NCBI GenBank assembly: GCA_006937955.1
Contig: SSNP01000052.1
Coordinates: 2,719,886-2,783,885 of the forward strand
Direction: 5' to 3'
DNA length: 64,000 nt
DNA from: Pachypanchax playfairii
Taxonomy: Eukaryota; Chordata; Actinopteri; Cyprinodontiformes; Aplocheilidae
Shown: positions 9,069 through 21,600 of the stretch, in pieces
Position numbering within the stretch: position 1 is the stretch's first letter
How the letters are laid out: the number at the start of each line of letters is the position of its first letter
Notes under the pieces: generated by a model
Databases searched by the model: none
The model's input: only the letters and a program-made list of their open reading frames with translations
What the model was told of the DNA's origin: nothing
Position numbers and translations under genes: made by a program

Positions 9069-11630
9069 ATGAAAGACAAGTTCTGACTCAGAAAAGTCAA
9101 ACTAATGTAACATAATGAACGAATAATAAAGAGGAACACTTCACACATCATTCTACCCTCATAAATATGACGTGCTAGTCACACCGTGACTGTGTGTGAG
9201 TGTGTGTGAAGCATTGACTCTGCACTTTGTTTTCTACAGTAGAAACTGCACATGCCCTAACATGTGTGTGAGTACAGCTAGTGAATACTTCTCCTGTTAG
9301 CGTGATGACAATGTAGTTTGACCCTGAAACAAAAAAACACTGACATGTTTGTGTTTCGCTGCTGTTAAACATTTTATGTAAAACATTGTTTTTCTTTGTG
9401 CGTAAACTCTGAAATTTCATCTGGCTCATTATACAATTCCAAAAATATTATCTTGAAATGTCCTTTAATAAATAACATCACATGATCCCAAAAGTTAAAC
9501 ATTTATTATATATCACAAAAAATAGTGACTAACATCCTACAAATTAACAACTGGACTCTTGAATATGTAATTCTCTGACTATTTTAAATATTATTACCTC
9601 TCACCTGATCAGTAACTGTCATTTTCAAGTGGTTTTCAAAGAAAACATCCCAAAACTATTTCCCTCCTTCAGTTTCCCCTTTTCTGTTTTTTTAGACTGG
9701 AACAAGTAAATGACCTTGATGACATCTTGTCTGTCTGTCTCATGCATTGAAAGTAATTAGGAGGAGAAGGCAGTTCTGCATTAAGCTGATGTTTAACTAA
9801 GATAAACTGTAAAAAGCACCTGGCACAGTTACACAGCTATCTGCTCAGAAACTGAAAAGGGAAGTTCCATCACTTCCTGAATATGTCTGTCTTATTGAGA
9901 TATACCCTCAAGATAGTTTTCCAACACAGACTTTATTTAGTTTTAATAAATGCTGCTGTTTTGTTCCCGTGTTTGTACGGTAAAGGTGATGCAGAGGAGT
10001 GTTTATGAAATGTCATCAGCACAACTTATTCAAATGTAGATATATTATTATTAGCTATATGGAATTTTGGAATTAAATAGTTTAATATTAATATTTATCA
10101 AACTTTCAATTCATAGTTTTAAACAAGGTAACAGCATAAATGACCTTATTTTAAAACATGTTTTATTTAATGTACCTTTTCTTATAATCAGGGTTACCAC
10201 ACAGTTCCCAACATGCTTCATCTGACAAAATCATTTTGTTGTTTTATCTTTGGGCAAAAAATCAGCATGGACCAAAAAAAGTGTTTTCAGATTTTCTTCA
10301 TTTTGAAATTTCTGAAAAAAAAAAAAAAAAAACAACAACAGAACATTTATATTTTAATGGACACAGTGATCGTGATGTTAGATTTTGGTTAATCAGTAAC
10401 ATCAAAGTTAGAATTCAGTTTTTAACATCTCAGATCTGATTGTTTGTCTGATTGCAAATTATTATTTGCAAACTAGGAGATTTTATTTTATTATTTTTAT
10501 TTGATTTAGAAGAGCTGTTTCCTTCTGTTTCTCTTCTCTAGACTGTTTGAAGTGTACAGATAGTAAAGACTGGATGCTGCTTCTATAGATCTGTAAATGT
10601 TTGTACTTGGATTAAAACATGGACCAAAAGTTGTCCAAGAAATATCTGGTACTAAGAGTCTGGAAAAAAATGTGAATTTTTAGTTTAGAAAAGGAGGAGG
10701 AGCCTGTACATTATAAAACAAGTGATATAATACCATCAACTCTATGAGTGTGACGTGTATTTGTTAAGATTTTCATCAAGGGGAAATAAATTTGCTACTT
10801 TAATGGAAAACAGCTGATTATTTGTGAAGTTGAGTTAAAGTTTTACAGCAGAGTTTTTCATGTGCTGCTTGTTTTGCCACTTTATTGAAACGAGGTGAAG
10901 ACTGTCAATAAGTCATTAAGGAAACTTAAAAATATGTAACACTAAAAGTAAGTTACTGCCTGATAGACAAATATTAACTTTAACTTGAATTAACTTTCCC
11001 AAAGTGTTTTATTTTTCATATTTTCTGAGGTTTTATTAAGTGCCAAATCATTTATTGTTCTATTGTATGACACAGTTGTGAACTCATGAACCCTGAATGT
11101 ATTAGAAGATAACATTTCACCTCCTGTCTCTGTAACATTTAACCCGCAGCAGCTGTACAAGCACTTTCACGCTCGCTCTGTTTGCTGTGTGTCCGTTTGA
11201 ACCCAACAACTATAAGTGAACAGAATTCTGCTGCTATTTTCACCATGAACACACAGACTTGTGAGTGCTGTGAGGCCCCGACACAGAGAGTGTGTGAGTC
11301 AGTCAATAAGAGGTGAAAGTGAAGCCACAGCCCTAGAGAGAGATTTGCTTGTTCTGCAGGTCTGGGCGAGTTGCAGCACCTTAAAGGCTTGGCGTGTAGA
11401 CACAGGCATGTAGATCAGGAACCGGGCAAGTTACTGTGACTTAGAGGGCAACACAGTCATTCATCGCTTGGTCATTGGACGGATTTCCTCAGGACACTGG
11501 ATGCTGGAACTCACACTGATCCTATCTGTGACTGTGTGTGTGACAGCATGTGTTAAATTTGTGGGATAAAGAACATGTTCTGAATGCATGTGCTAAAGCT
11601 GAATGTAGCTTGTCTGTTCAAGTGCTGAAA
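9069..11630. other. Gene-free AT-rich stretch
   Basis: No exon or repeat was confidently recognised. There is a poly(A) run near 10315-10331, and a GAGGTGAAAGTGAAGCC ISRE-like motif near 11309-11325 that is unsupported by any adjacent gene. Confidence 0.4.
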
Positions 11631-11633
11631 GAG

Positions 11634-11849
11634 ATGAACACACTTGACCTAAACACCTCATTTAACCTCCTTCTTGCCCCGCTGGCTGTCAGTTTGCTGT
11701 TATTGCTCCTCATCTTTCATTTAACCTCACTGCTGGATCAGCAGAGGTTCCAGCAGACATGTTGGCTAGTCAACCCCTCAGCAGAGGTTCCAGCAGACAT
11801 GTTGGCTAGTCAACCCCTCAGCAGAGGCTCCAGCAGACATGTTGGCTAG
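11634..11849 (+). CDS. Small hydrophobic open frame running into a minisatellite (doubtful)
   Basis: The ATG at 11634 has a purine at -3. It opens a frame whose residues 10-32 are strongly hydrophobic (NLLLAPLAVSLLLLLLIFHL), like a signal anchor, followed by SLLDQQR. From 11739 the frame is built of the 40-bp repeat and it stops at 11849. The family is not recognised. It could be a decayed first exon of a membrane protein or chance. Confidence 0.2.
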   Translation: MNTLDLNTSFNLLLAPLAVSLLLLLLIFHLTSLLDQQRFQQTCWLVNPSAEVPADMLASQPLSRGSSRHVG

Positions 11850-12058
11850 TCAACCCCTCAGCAGAGGTTCCAGCAGACATGTTGGCTAGTCAACCCCTCA
11901 GCAGAGGCTCCAGCAGACATGTTGGCTAGTCAACCCCTCAGCAGAGGCTCCAGCAGACATGTTGGCTAGTCAACCCCTCAGCAGAGGTTCCAGCAGACAT
12001 GTTGGCTAGTCAACCCCTCAGCAGAGGTTCCAGCAGACATGTTGGCTAGTCAACCCCT
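11739..12058. repeat. Minisatellite: 40-bp unit x 8
   Basis: Eight consecutive 40-base copies begin CAGCAGAGG(T/C)TCCAGCAG and end CTAGTCAACCCCT. They differ only at one T/C position, so the expansion is recent. Confidence 0.97.
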
Positions 12059-12383
12059 CCCGGGGTCTGACAGCAAATTTATTTAAGGTGCAGATTTGGA
12101 GATCACCAAGACTCAAGACCCGATTTTAGAGTTAAAAATCCTTGTTTATCACTTATATATCAGCAAGCTTTTGAATTCTGGGATTTTTAAAAAAACATTT
12201 TCAGTAATTTTCAAACACAATCTCATATTACTATAAAAACAAACAAACAAACAACAACAACAAAACTACTGGAGTACAGGACTGTGGTATCAGTATTTCT
12301 GTTTAGTATTTCTGCATCCAGGTGAGTTTTTTTTCTATGGTAACCATGGTGACCACAATGCATCAGACAGTCAGTGTAATGAC

Positions 12384-12410
12384 TGGGGTGGGGGGGTGGG
12401 GGTGGGGGGT
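12384..12410 (+). repeat. G-rich tract with G-quadruplex potential
   Basis: Several runs of three or more G are separated by single T bases (GGGGTGGGGGGGTGGGGGTG). Confidence 0.6.
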
Positions 12411-12534
12411 ATGCTTTAAACAAAACTATTCATGAAGACTTTAAAATAAATATATTTAAAAAGGACAGTTTAAGGTAATTTCTCTCTGTCTCATTAATGT
12501 TTCCAAACATATAAGTCAGCATCCTAAAAAATCT

Positions 12535-12820
12535 TCATCACCTCACTGGAGCTTTGCAAAGTCCCATCCTGCTTCAAACGCTCCACCGTCATCCTGGTCC
12601 CCTAAAAACATCCTCCATCCACTGAGACGAGTCTGCTGGCAGACAGGAAGTGGATCAGCTGGTCCTCTGGTGCAGTCTGAACCATCTAGAGCTCAACACT
12701 CTAAAAACTGTGGAGACAGCAGTGGACTTCAGGAGGAGCCTCCACCTCTGTCTCCCATTATCATATGCAGCAGTACGGTGTCTATGATGGACACATTCAG
12801 GTTTCTGGACACTCTTATAT
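12535..12820 (+). mobile_element. Internally deleted LINE reverse transcriptase fragment
   Basis: Translated pieces on the plus strand, interrupted by stops, resemble CKVPSCFKRSTVILVP of a jockey/CR1-like LINE RT, then DFRRSPPPLSPI and SMMDTFRFLDT from after the RT core. The catalytic centre between them is missing. Confidence 0.6.
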
Positions 12821-12995
12821 GATTCTTATCTTATCCTGTTTTTAACAAAGTACAAAAACATGTAAACTCTGAGGTTCATCATCTCATGGAACATAAATTC
12901 CTTTTATCATCAACAGTAAACGACAGGTTTTTATGAACTTCAGCGAGATTCTTCAGACACTTTTTGTTTTCTGGTGTTTGAAAGTGTAAGAAGTC
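12819..12995 (+). repeat. Dispersed repeat copy, left arm of an inverted pair
   Basis: CTTATATGATTCTTATCTTA through TGTTTGAAAGTGTAAGAAG recurs as reverse complement at 14998-15185 with only a few differences and small indels. The left copy continues directly from the LINE fragment, so it may be that LINE's 3' UTR. Confidence 0.85.
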
Positions 12996-12999
12996 AGTA

Positions 13000-14990
13000 A
13001 CTCAGGTAAAACTCATAAATCTGTCCTCTGACGTACAGTGTAATGTATGTGTGAGACAATGACTGTATGATGTTACATTTTCTGTGTGCTGATGAGAGAA
13101 ATAAGAAGAGCATGTTGGCACAATGTTTATCCTGTGATTTCAAAAAATGACAGAAGTTGATCTGAAATGTGTCTTTTTTCTGAATTTGATTTAAAATAAG
13201 TTATAAATCTTATCTTGTTCTGCAGCTGTTGTAAAGGAAGTACACTGGTATGAGCTGAAAAAAGTTACCAAAGCGCAACCGTGTCTGCAGAAAATGTACA
13301 TACACACATTTAAAATGTTAAGATATGTTCGTAAGATATATTTTACCTGAAGAAGATCATTTCTTAAATCTTTAGTTTCCTGAATGAAATGTTTAAATGT
13401 GTTTGAATATTATAGAGATAGATTTATGTAAGATAAAAAACATCCTGTAGAGATTATAAGACTGAACAGATTAAATGCATGAATGCATCTGTGAATGAGG
13501 GAAAGTGATTTATAAACACTTTATGTAGTTTAATTTTTAATCACTGCTTTATAAACATATTTACCAGAAGACATGCAACTCTTTTCATGTCTCAATCAGT
13601 TTCATGTTAAATTACCTTCTTCTTCAGATAATTGTATTACTCTATGAAGTCTTTTTGAACATGCTAACTAAAACAGTAATGCTAATTTTGAGCATGTTTC
13701 ATCTTACAAACTGGGATTATTTCTTTTTAGTTATTTCTAAATCCAACACAGATTATTTTGGCTAACGTACCCAATAAAGAAAGTTATATTGTCAGCTGGA
13801 AGTTTGACTTTCTAAACTTATAACAACACAAGACCCTCATAGTGTTACAAACACTACCAGAGAAACAATTATTTATCAAAGTAGAGAAATACAAGTTTCA
13901 CATTACCTCAGGAACTTGTTTTGGTTTTGTAACATGGAGGTTAAAACACCCCCCCCACAGCAGTGACCAATCACAGTGCTTCTTAGGTTTTACCTAACCT
14001 CTGACCAAACTCACCTCTACAGTCGGACCGACAGGATTCTGAGACAGAAATAGTTTTCACCATATTAAAACAACCAGATTCCATCACTCACCATGAGGAC
14101 AACACTGAATCTTAATCCTAATTTGACATTTTCATTATGGTTTGATTTGTTATTATGTACTTATATGTGTATGTACTGGAACTTGTTAGTTATAAAAACT
14201 GGACTGAATTACAATTAAGTAAATGCACTTGTATTTCAATGAAATATAGTTTCTTTCAAGTAGACTGCAATAAAAACAACATTAAATTTAGTTCTGAGGT
14301 TAAGCAGCATATGACCAGTTGCATCAATCTGGGTCTAATGGTTAAGCCTGAAACTAGCTGGAGTTGGTTTATACCAGTGCAGGAGGGAAACACCTGCATG
14401 TACGTCAAGGTTCACTGACCAGCAACGACAAAAACCACAAGCAGAAACTCTGAAATGTCTGAAGTGTTTCAGTATCTAGATGATTCACAGGATGTTAGTG
14501 TTTTCATCTGGTGTATTTATTGGCAAATATAATAATTGTAGCTTTAGTCGGGTTGGAGTTTAAACTGTTGAAATCGCGGTGATGAGGAAATAAACTGCAC
14601 GAACCAACAACTTTCAGCAGTTTTGCAATTTTTCTAACGATAGAATTAGATTCAAACATTTTAGATGTTTTGTACATCTTACTACATGTTTAGACAGATT
14701 GTCATGGAAGTGAAAGACTAGATTCAGTCTATAAGATACGTGACAGATATACAGAGAAAAAGGTAAAATGTGTATATTGACAGTTCTCTAAAGCCTTTAC
14801 TTTACTGAGTAATTTGTATATTATGTGCTGCTGGAGTATAGAAAGATGCAGTGACGGATGCAGACAGGAAATGCCAGAAGACTTTTTGAGTTGATGCAAT
14901 CTGTAGTTAAGTAAAAGTTAAATAAATAGTTCCACTCGTTCAGTTTGTTTCCTTAGTCTCACAACTTTTAAAACTAGAACCAGGACCAGG
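13000..14990. other. Gene-free AT-rich stretch between inverted repeat arms
   Basis: No gene or named repeat was recognised. Confidence 0.4.
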
Positions 14991-14997
14991 TTGACGT

Positions 14998-15185
14998 CTT
15001 ACACTTTCAAACATCAGAAAACAGAAAGTGTCTGAAGAATCTCGCTGAAGTTCATAAAAACCTGCGTCTCGTGTCGTTTACTGTGAATGATCAAAAGGAA
15101 TTTATGTTCCATGAGATGATGAACCTCAGAGTTTACATGTTTTTGTGTTTTGTTTAAAACAGGATAAGATAAGAATCATATAAGA
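14998..15185 (-). repeat. Dispersed repeat copy, right arm of an inverted pair
   Basis: This is the reverse complement of 12819-12995. It has an extra block of about 28 bases after TCTGGACACT relative to the left copy, suggesting a deletion in the left arm. Confidence 0.85.
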
Positions 15186-15642
15186 GAAAACAAAAACATC
15201 CCATCATAACACAGTGTCCAGATTTTGAACTCTAAAGCTTTTGTTCACTGTATTTCTTTGTAAGTGTGTTTGGAAAAGTCCAGTCATATTAAAACACTGA
15301 CAAAGTTTCTCAAACGCGTGTTTGACACAACTGTCTCATCTGGGGAGTTTTTTTTTTGAGGAAGAAAAGTTGATTGTTTTTGGCCAGAATGTTAATCGGT
15401 GTCTTCCATGGAAAGTAATATGATTTTACACCCTGGGGGACAGTTCACTTAGCTGTCATACAAGGATCAGGTCAAGCTATAACTCTAAAAAACAGTTCAT
15501 TCCAAAAGGTTTTATAAACAAGATAAACAATGTCCAAGCCTTTATTTTGAAAGGGCTGCAATTAAAATTGTCTGAAAATGTAGAGAAATAAATCACACTT
15601 ATAAAGTTATAGACTTTAAGAGGATTTATGTGGCGGACATAT

Positions 15643-18600
15643 TGGAATCAGAACCACATTTATTTGACCCAGTATGTTACGCACACTGGTTCTCATCAGT
15701 TCTGGTCCTTATAGACAGACATGTAAATATAAAGAGACATTATGAGACATAGAAGACAGACAGCAGAGACATTCAGCAGCATCGTGTCTGATTGGTGTTT
15801 GAAGCTGTTTATAGAGATAAAATCTAATTATTTCATGAGAGAAGAAGTTATTTCTTCATGATGGTGTTCAACATGTTGGTTCAACATGGAGACGGTCTGG
15901 AGGAAGAAACTGGTCTTGGGTCTGGTGGTTCTGGTCTACATTGATCTGTAGTTCCATCCAGAGGAGAGAGAAGAGGTGAGATCCTGATGAGAAGGTCCCT
16001 GATGATGCTGCCTGACCTGTTCCTGACTCTAGAGGGGTCCAGGTCCTGGATGGAGGATTACAGGTCCTGAATGGAGTACAGGTCCTGGGTGGATTACAGG
16101 TCCTGGATGGAGGATTACAGGTCCTGGATGGAGTACAGGTCCTGGATGGAGGATTACAGGTCCTGGATGGAGTACAGATCCTGGATGGTGGAGTACAGGT
16201 CCTGGATGGAGTACAGGTCCTGGATGATGGAGTACAGGTCCTGGATGGTGGAGTACAGGTCCTGGATGGTGGAGTACAGGTCCTGGATGGTGGAGTACAG
16301 GTCCTGGATGGAGTACAGATCCTGGATGGTGGAGTACAGGTCCTGGATGGAGTACAGGTCCTGGATGGAGTACAGGTCCTGGAGGGAGGAGTACAGGTCC
16401 TGGATGGAGTACAGGTCCTGGATGGAGTACAGGTCCTGGATGGAGGATTACAGATCCTGGATGGTGGAGTACAGGTCCTTGATGGAGTACAGGTCCTGGA
16501 TGGTGGAGTACAGGTCCTGGATGGTGGAGTACAGGTCCTGGATGGAGGAGTACAGGTCCTGGGGGGAGGAGTGCAGGTCCTGGATGGAGTACAGGTCCTG
16601 GATGGAGGATTACAGGTCCTGGATGGTGGAGTACAGGTCCTGGATGGAGTACAGGTCCTGGATGATGGAGTACAGGTCCTGGATGGTGGAGTACAGGTTC
16701 TGGATGGTGGAGTACAGGTCCTGGATGGTGGAGTACAGGTCCTGGATGGTGGAGTACAGGTCCTTGATGGAGTACAGGTCCTGGATGTGGGAGTACAGGT
16801 CCTGGATGGAGTACAGGTCCTGGATGATGGAGTACAGGTCCTGGATGGTGGAGTACAGGTCCTGGATGGAGGAGTACAGGTCCTGGATGGAGTACAGGTC
16901 CTGGATGGAGGATTACAGGTCCTGGATGGTGGAGTACAGGTCCTGGATGGAGTACAGGTCCTGGATGGAGTACAGGTCCTGGATGGAGGATTACAGGTCC
17001 AGGATGGAGTACAGGTCCTGGATGGAGTACAGGTCCTGGATGGAGGATTACAGGTCCTGGATGGTGGAGTACAGGTCCTGGATGGTGGAGTACAGGTCCT
17101 GGATGGTGGAGTACAGGTCCTGGATGGTGGAGTACAGGTCCTGGATGTGGGAGTACAGGTCCTGGATGGAGGAGTACAGGTCCTGGATGGAGTACAGGTC
17201 GTGGATGGAGTACAGGTCGTGGATGGTGGAGTACAGGTCCTGGATGGTGGAGTACAGGTGCTGGATGGAGGAGTACAGGTGGTGGATGGTGGAGTACAGG
17301 TGCTGGATGGAGTACAGGTCCTGGATGATGGAGTACAGGTCCTGGATGGTGGAGTACAGGTCCTGGATGGTGGAGTACAGGTCCTGGATGGTGGAGTACA
17401 GGTCCTGGATGGAGTACAGGTCCTGGATGGAGGATTACAGGTCCTGGATGGTGGAGTACAGGTCCTGGATGGAGTACAGGTCCTGGATGGAGTACAGGTC
17501 CTGGTTGGTGGAGTACAGGTCCTGGATGGTGGAGTACAGGTCCTGGATGGTGGAGTACAGGTCCTGGATGGAGTACAGGTCCTGGATGGAGTACAGGTCC
17601 TGGATGGAGTACAGGTCCTGGATGGTGGAGTACAGGTCCTGGATGGAGTACAGATCCTGGATGGTGGAGTACAGGTCCTGGATGGAGTACAGGTCCTGGA
17701 TGGAGATTACAGGTCCTGGATGGAGTACAGGTCGTGGGTGGAGTACAGGTCCTGGATGGAGGATTACAGGTCCTGGATGGTGGAGTACAGGTCCTGGATG
17801 GAGTACAGGTCCTGGATGGTGGAGTACAGGTCCTGGATGGAGTACAGGTCCTGGATGGAGTACAGGTCCTGGATGGTGGATTACAGGTCCTGGATGGTGG
17901 AGTACAGGTCCTGGATGGAGTACAGGTCCTGGATGGAGGATTACAGGTCCTGGATGGAGTACAGATCCTGGATGGTGGAGTACAGGTCCTGGATGGAGTA
18001 CAGGTCCTGGAGAGGAGTACAGGTCCTGGATGGAGTACAGATCCTGGATGGTGGAGTACAGGTCCTGGATGGAGTACAGGTCCTGGATGGAGGATTACAG
18101 GTCCTGGATGGTGGAGTACAGGTCCTGGATGGAGTACAGGTCCTGGATGGAGTACAGGTCCTGGATGGAGGATTACAGGTCCTGGATGGAGTACAGGTCC
18201 TGGATGGAGTACAGGTCCTGGATGGAGGATTACAGGTCCTGGATGGTGGAGTACAGGTCCTGGATGGAGTACAGATCCTGGATGGTGGAGTACAGGTCCT
18301 GGATGGAGTACAGGTCCTGGATGGAGTACAGGTCCTGGATGATGGAGTACAGGTCCTGGATGGTGGAGTACAGGTCCTGGATGGTGGAGTACAGGTCCTG
18401 GATGGAGTACAGGTCCTGGATGGAGTACAGGTCCTGGATGGAGGATTACAGGTCCTGGATGGAGTACAGGTCGTGGATGGTGGAGTACAGGTCCTGGATG
18501 GAGAACAGGTCCTGGATGGAGGAGTACAGGTCCTGGATGGAGTACAGATCCTGGATGGTGGAGTACAGGTGCTGGATGGAGTACAGGTCCTGGATGGAGT

Positions 18601-21600
18601 ACAGGTCCTGGATGGAGGATTACAGGTCCTGGATGGTGGAGTACAGGTCCTTGATGGAGTACAGATCCTGGATGGTGGAGTACAGGTCCTGGATGGAGTA
18701 CAGGTCCTGGATGGAGGATTACAGGTCCTGGATGGTGGAGTACAGGTCCTGGATGGAGTACAGGTCCTGGATGGAGTACAGGTCCTGGATGGAGGATTAC
18801 AGGTCCTGGATGGTGGAGTACAGGTCCTGGATGGAGTACAGGTCCTGGATGGAGTACAGGTCCTGGATGGAGTACAGGTCCTGGATGGAGGATTACAGGT
18901 CCTGGATGGTGGAGTACAGGTCCTTGATGGAGTACAGATCCTGGATGGTGGAGTACAGGTCCTGGATGGAGTAAGGTCCTGGATGGAGTACAGGTCCTGG
19001 ATGGTGGAGTACAGGTCCTGGATGGTGGAGTACAGGTCCTGGATGGTGGAGTACAGGTCCTGGATGGTGGAGTACAGGTCCTGGATGGAGTACAGGTCCT
19101 GGATGGTGGAGTACAGGTCCTGGATGGAGTACAGGTCCTGGATGGAGTACAGGTCCTGGATGGAGGATTACAGGTCCTGGATGGTGGAGTACAGGTCCTG
19201 GATGGAGTACAGGTCCTGGATGATGGAGTACAGGTCCTGGATGGAGTACAGATCCTGGATGGTGGAGTACAGGTCCTGGATGGAGTAAGGTCCTGGATGG
19301 AGTACAGGTCCTGGATGGTGGAGTACAGGTCCTGGATGGAGTACAGGTCCTGGATGGAGGATTACAGGTCCTGGATGGTGGAGTACAGGTCCTGGATGGA
19401 GTACAGGTCCTGGATGGTGGAGTACAGGTCCTGGATGGAGTACAGGTCCTGGATGGTGGAGTACAGGTCCTGGATGGAGTACAGATCCTGGATGGTGGAG
19501 TACAGGTCCTGGATGGAGTACAGGTCCTGGATGGAGGATACAGGTCCTGGATGGTGGAGTACAGGTCCTGGATGGAGTACAGGTCCTGGATGGAGTACAG
19601 GTCCTGGATGGAGGATTACAGGTGCCTGGAGGTGGAGTACAGGTCCTGGATGGTGGAGTACAGGTCCTGGATGTGGAGTACAGGTCCTGGATGGAGTACA
19701 GGTCCTGGATGGAGGATTACAGGTCCTGGATGGAGTACAGGTCCTGGATGGAGTACAGGTCCTGGATGGAGGATTACAGGTCCTGGATGGTGGAGTACAG
19801 GTCCTGGATGGAGTACAGGTCCTGGATGGAGTACAGGTCCTGGATGGAGTACAGGTCCTGGATGGAGGATTACAGGTCCTGGATGGAGGTACAGGTCCTG
19901 GATGGAGTACAGATCCTGGATGGTGGAGTACAGGTCCTGGATGGAGTACAGGTCCTGGATGGAGTACAGGTCCTGGATGGAGGATTACAGGTCCTGGATG
20001 GTGGAGTACAGGTCCTGGATGGAGTACAGGTCCTGGATGGAGTACAGGTCCTGGATGGAGGATTACAGGTCCTGGATGGTGGAGTACAGGTCCTTGATGG
20101 AGTACAGGTCCTGGATGGTGGAGTACAGGTCCTGGATGGAGTACAGGTCGTGGATGGAGGAGTACAGGTCCTGGATGGTGGAGTACAGGTCCTGGATGGA
20201 GTACAGGTCCTGGATGGAGTACAGGTCCTGGATGGAGGATTACAGGTCCTGGATGGTGGAGTACAGGTCCTGGATGGTGGAGTACAGGTCCTGGATGGTG
20301 GAGTACAGGTCCTGGATGGTGGAGTACAGGTCCTGGATGGAGTACAGATCCTGGATGGTGGAGTACAGGTCCTGGATGGAGTACAGGTCCTGGATGGAGG
20401 ATTACAGGTCCTGGATGGTGGAGTACAGGTCCTGGATGGAGTACAGGTCCTGGATGATGGAGTACAGGTCCTGGATGGTGGAGTACAGGTCCTGGATGGA
20501 GGAGTACAGGTCCTGGATGGAGTACAGGTCCTGGATGGAGTACAGGTCCTGGATGGAGGATTACAGGTCCTGGATGGTGGAGTACAGGTCCTGGATGGAG
20601 TACAGATCCTGGATGGTGGAGTACAGGTCCTGGATGGAGTACAGGTCCTGGATGGAGGATTACAGGTCCTGGACGGAGTACAGATCCTGGATGGTGGAGT
20701 ACAGGTCCTGGATGGAGTACAGGTCCTGGATGGAGTACAGGTCCTGGATGATGGAGTACAGGTCCTGGATGGAGTACAGATCCTGGATGGTGGAGTACAG
20801 GTCCTGGATGGAGTACAGGTCCTGGATGGAGTACAGGTCCTGGATGGAGGATTACAGGTCCTGGATGGAGTACAGGTCCTGGATGGAGTACAGGTCCTGG
20901 ATGGTGGAGTACAGGTCCTGGATGGAGGAGTACAGGTCCTTGATGGTGGAGTACAGGTCCTGGATGGAGTACAGGTCCTGGATGGAGTACAGGTCCTGGA
21001 TGGAGTACAGGTCCTGGATGGAGGATTACAGGTCCTGGATGGAGTACAGGTCCTGGATGGAGTACAGGTCCTGGATGGTGGATTACAGGTCCTGGATGGT
21101 GGAGTACAGGTCCTGGATGGAGTACAGGTCCTGGATGGAGGATTACAGGTCCTGGATGGTGGAGTACAGGTCCAGGATGGAGTACAGGTCCTGGATGGTG
21201 GAGTACAGGTCCTGGATGGTGGAGTACAGGTCCTGGATGGTGGAGTACAGGTCCTGGATGGTGGAGTACAGGTCCTGGATGGAGTACAGGTCCTGGATGG
21301 AGTACAGGTCCTGGATGGAGGATTACAGGTCCTGGATGGTGGAGTACAGGTCCTGGATGGAGTACAGGTCCTGGATGGTGGAGTACAGGTCCTGGATGGA
21401 GTACAGGTCCTGGATGGAGGATTACAGGTCCTGGATGGTGGAGTACAGGTCCTGGATGGAGTACAGGTCCTGGATGGAGTACAGGTCCTGGATGGAGGAT
21501 TACAGGTCCTGGATGGTGGAGTACAGGTCCTGGATGGAGTACAGATCCTGGATGGTGGAGTACAGGTCCTGGATGGAGTACAGGTCCTGGATGGAGTACA

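Noticed and set aside
11309..11325. ISRE-like motif GAGGTGAAAGTGAAGCC
   Set aside because: A single short match more than 14 kb from the nearest recognised gene cannot be supported as regulatory.
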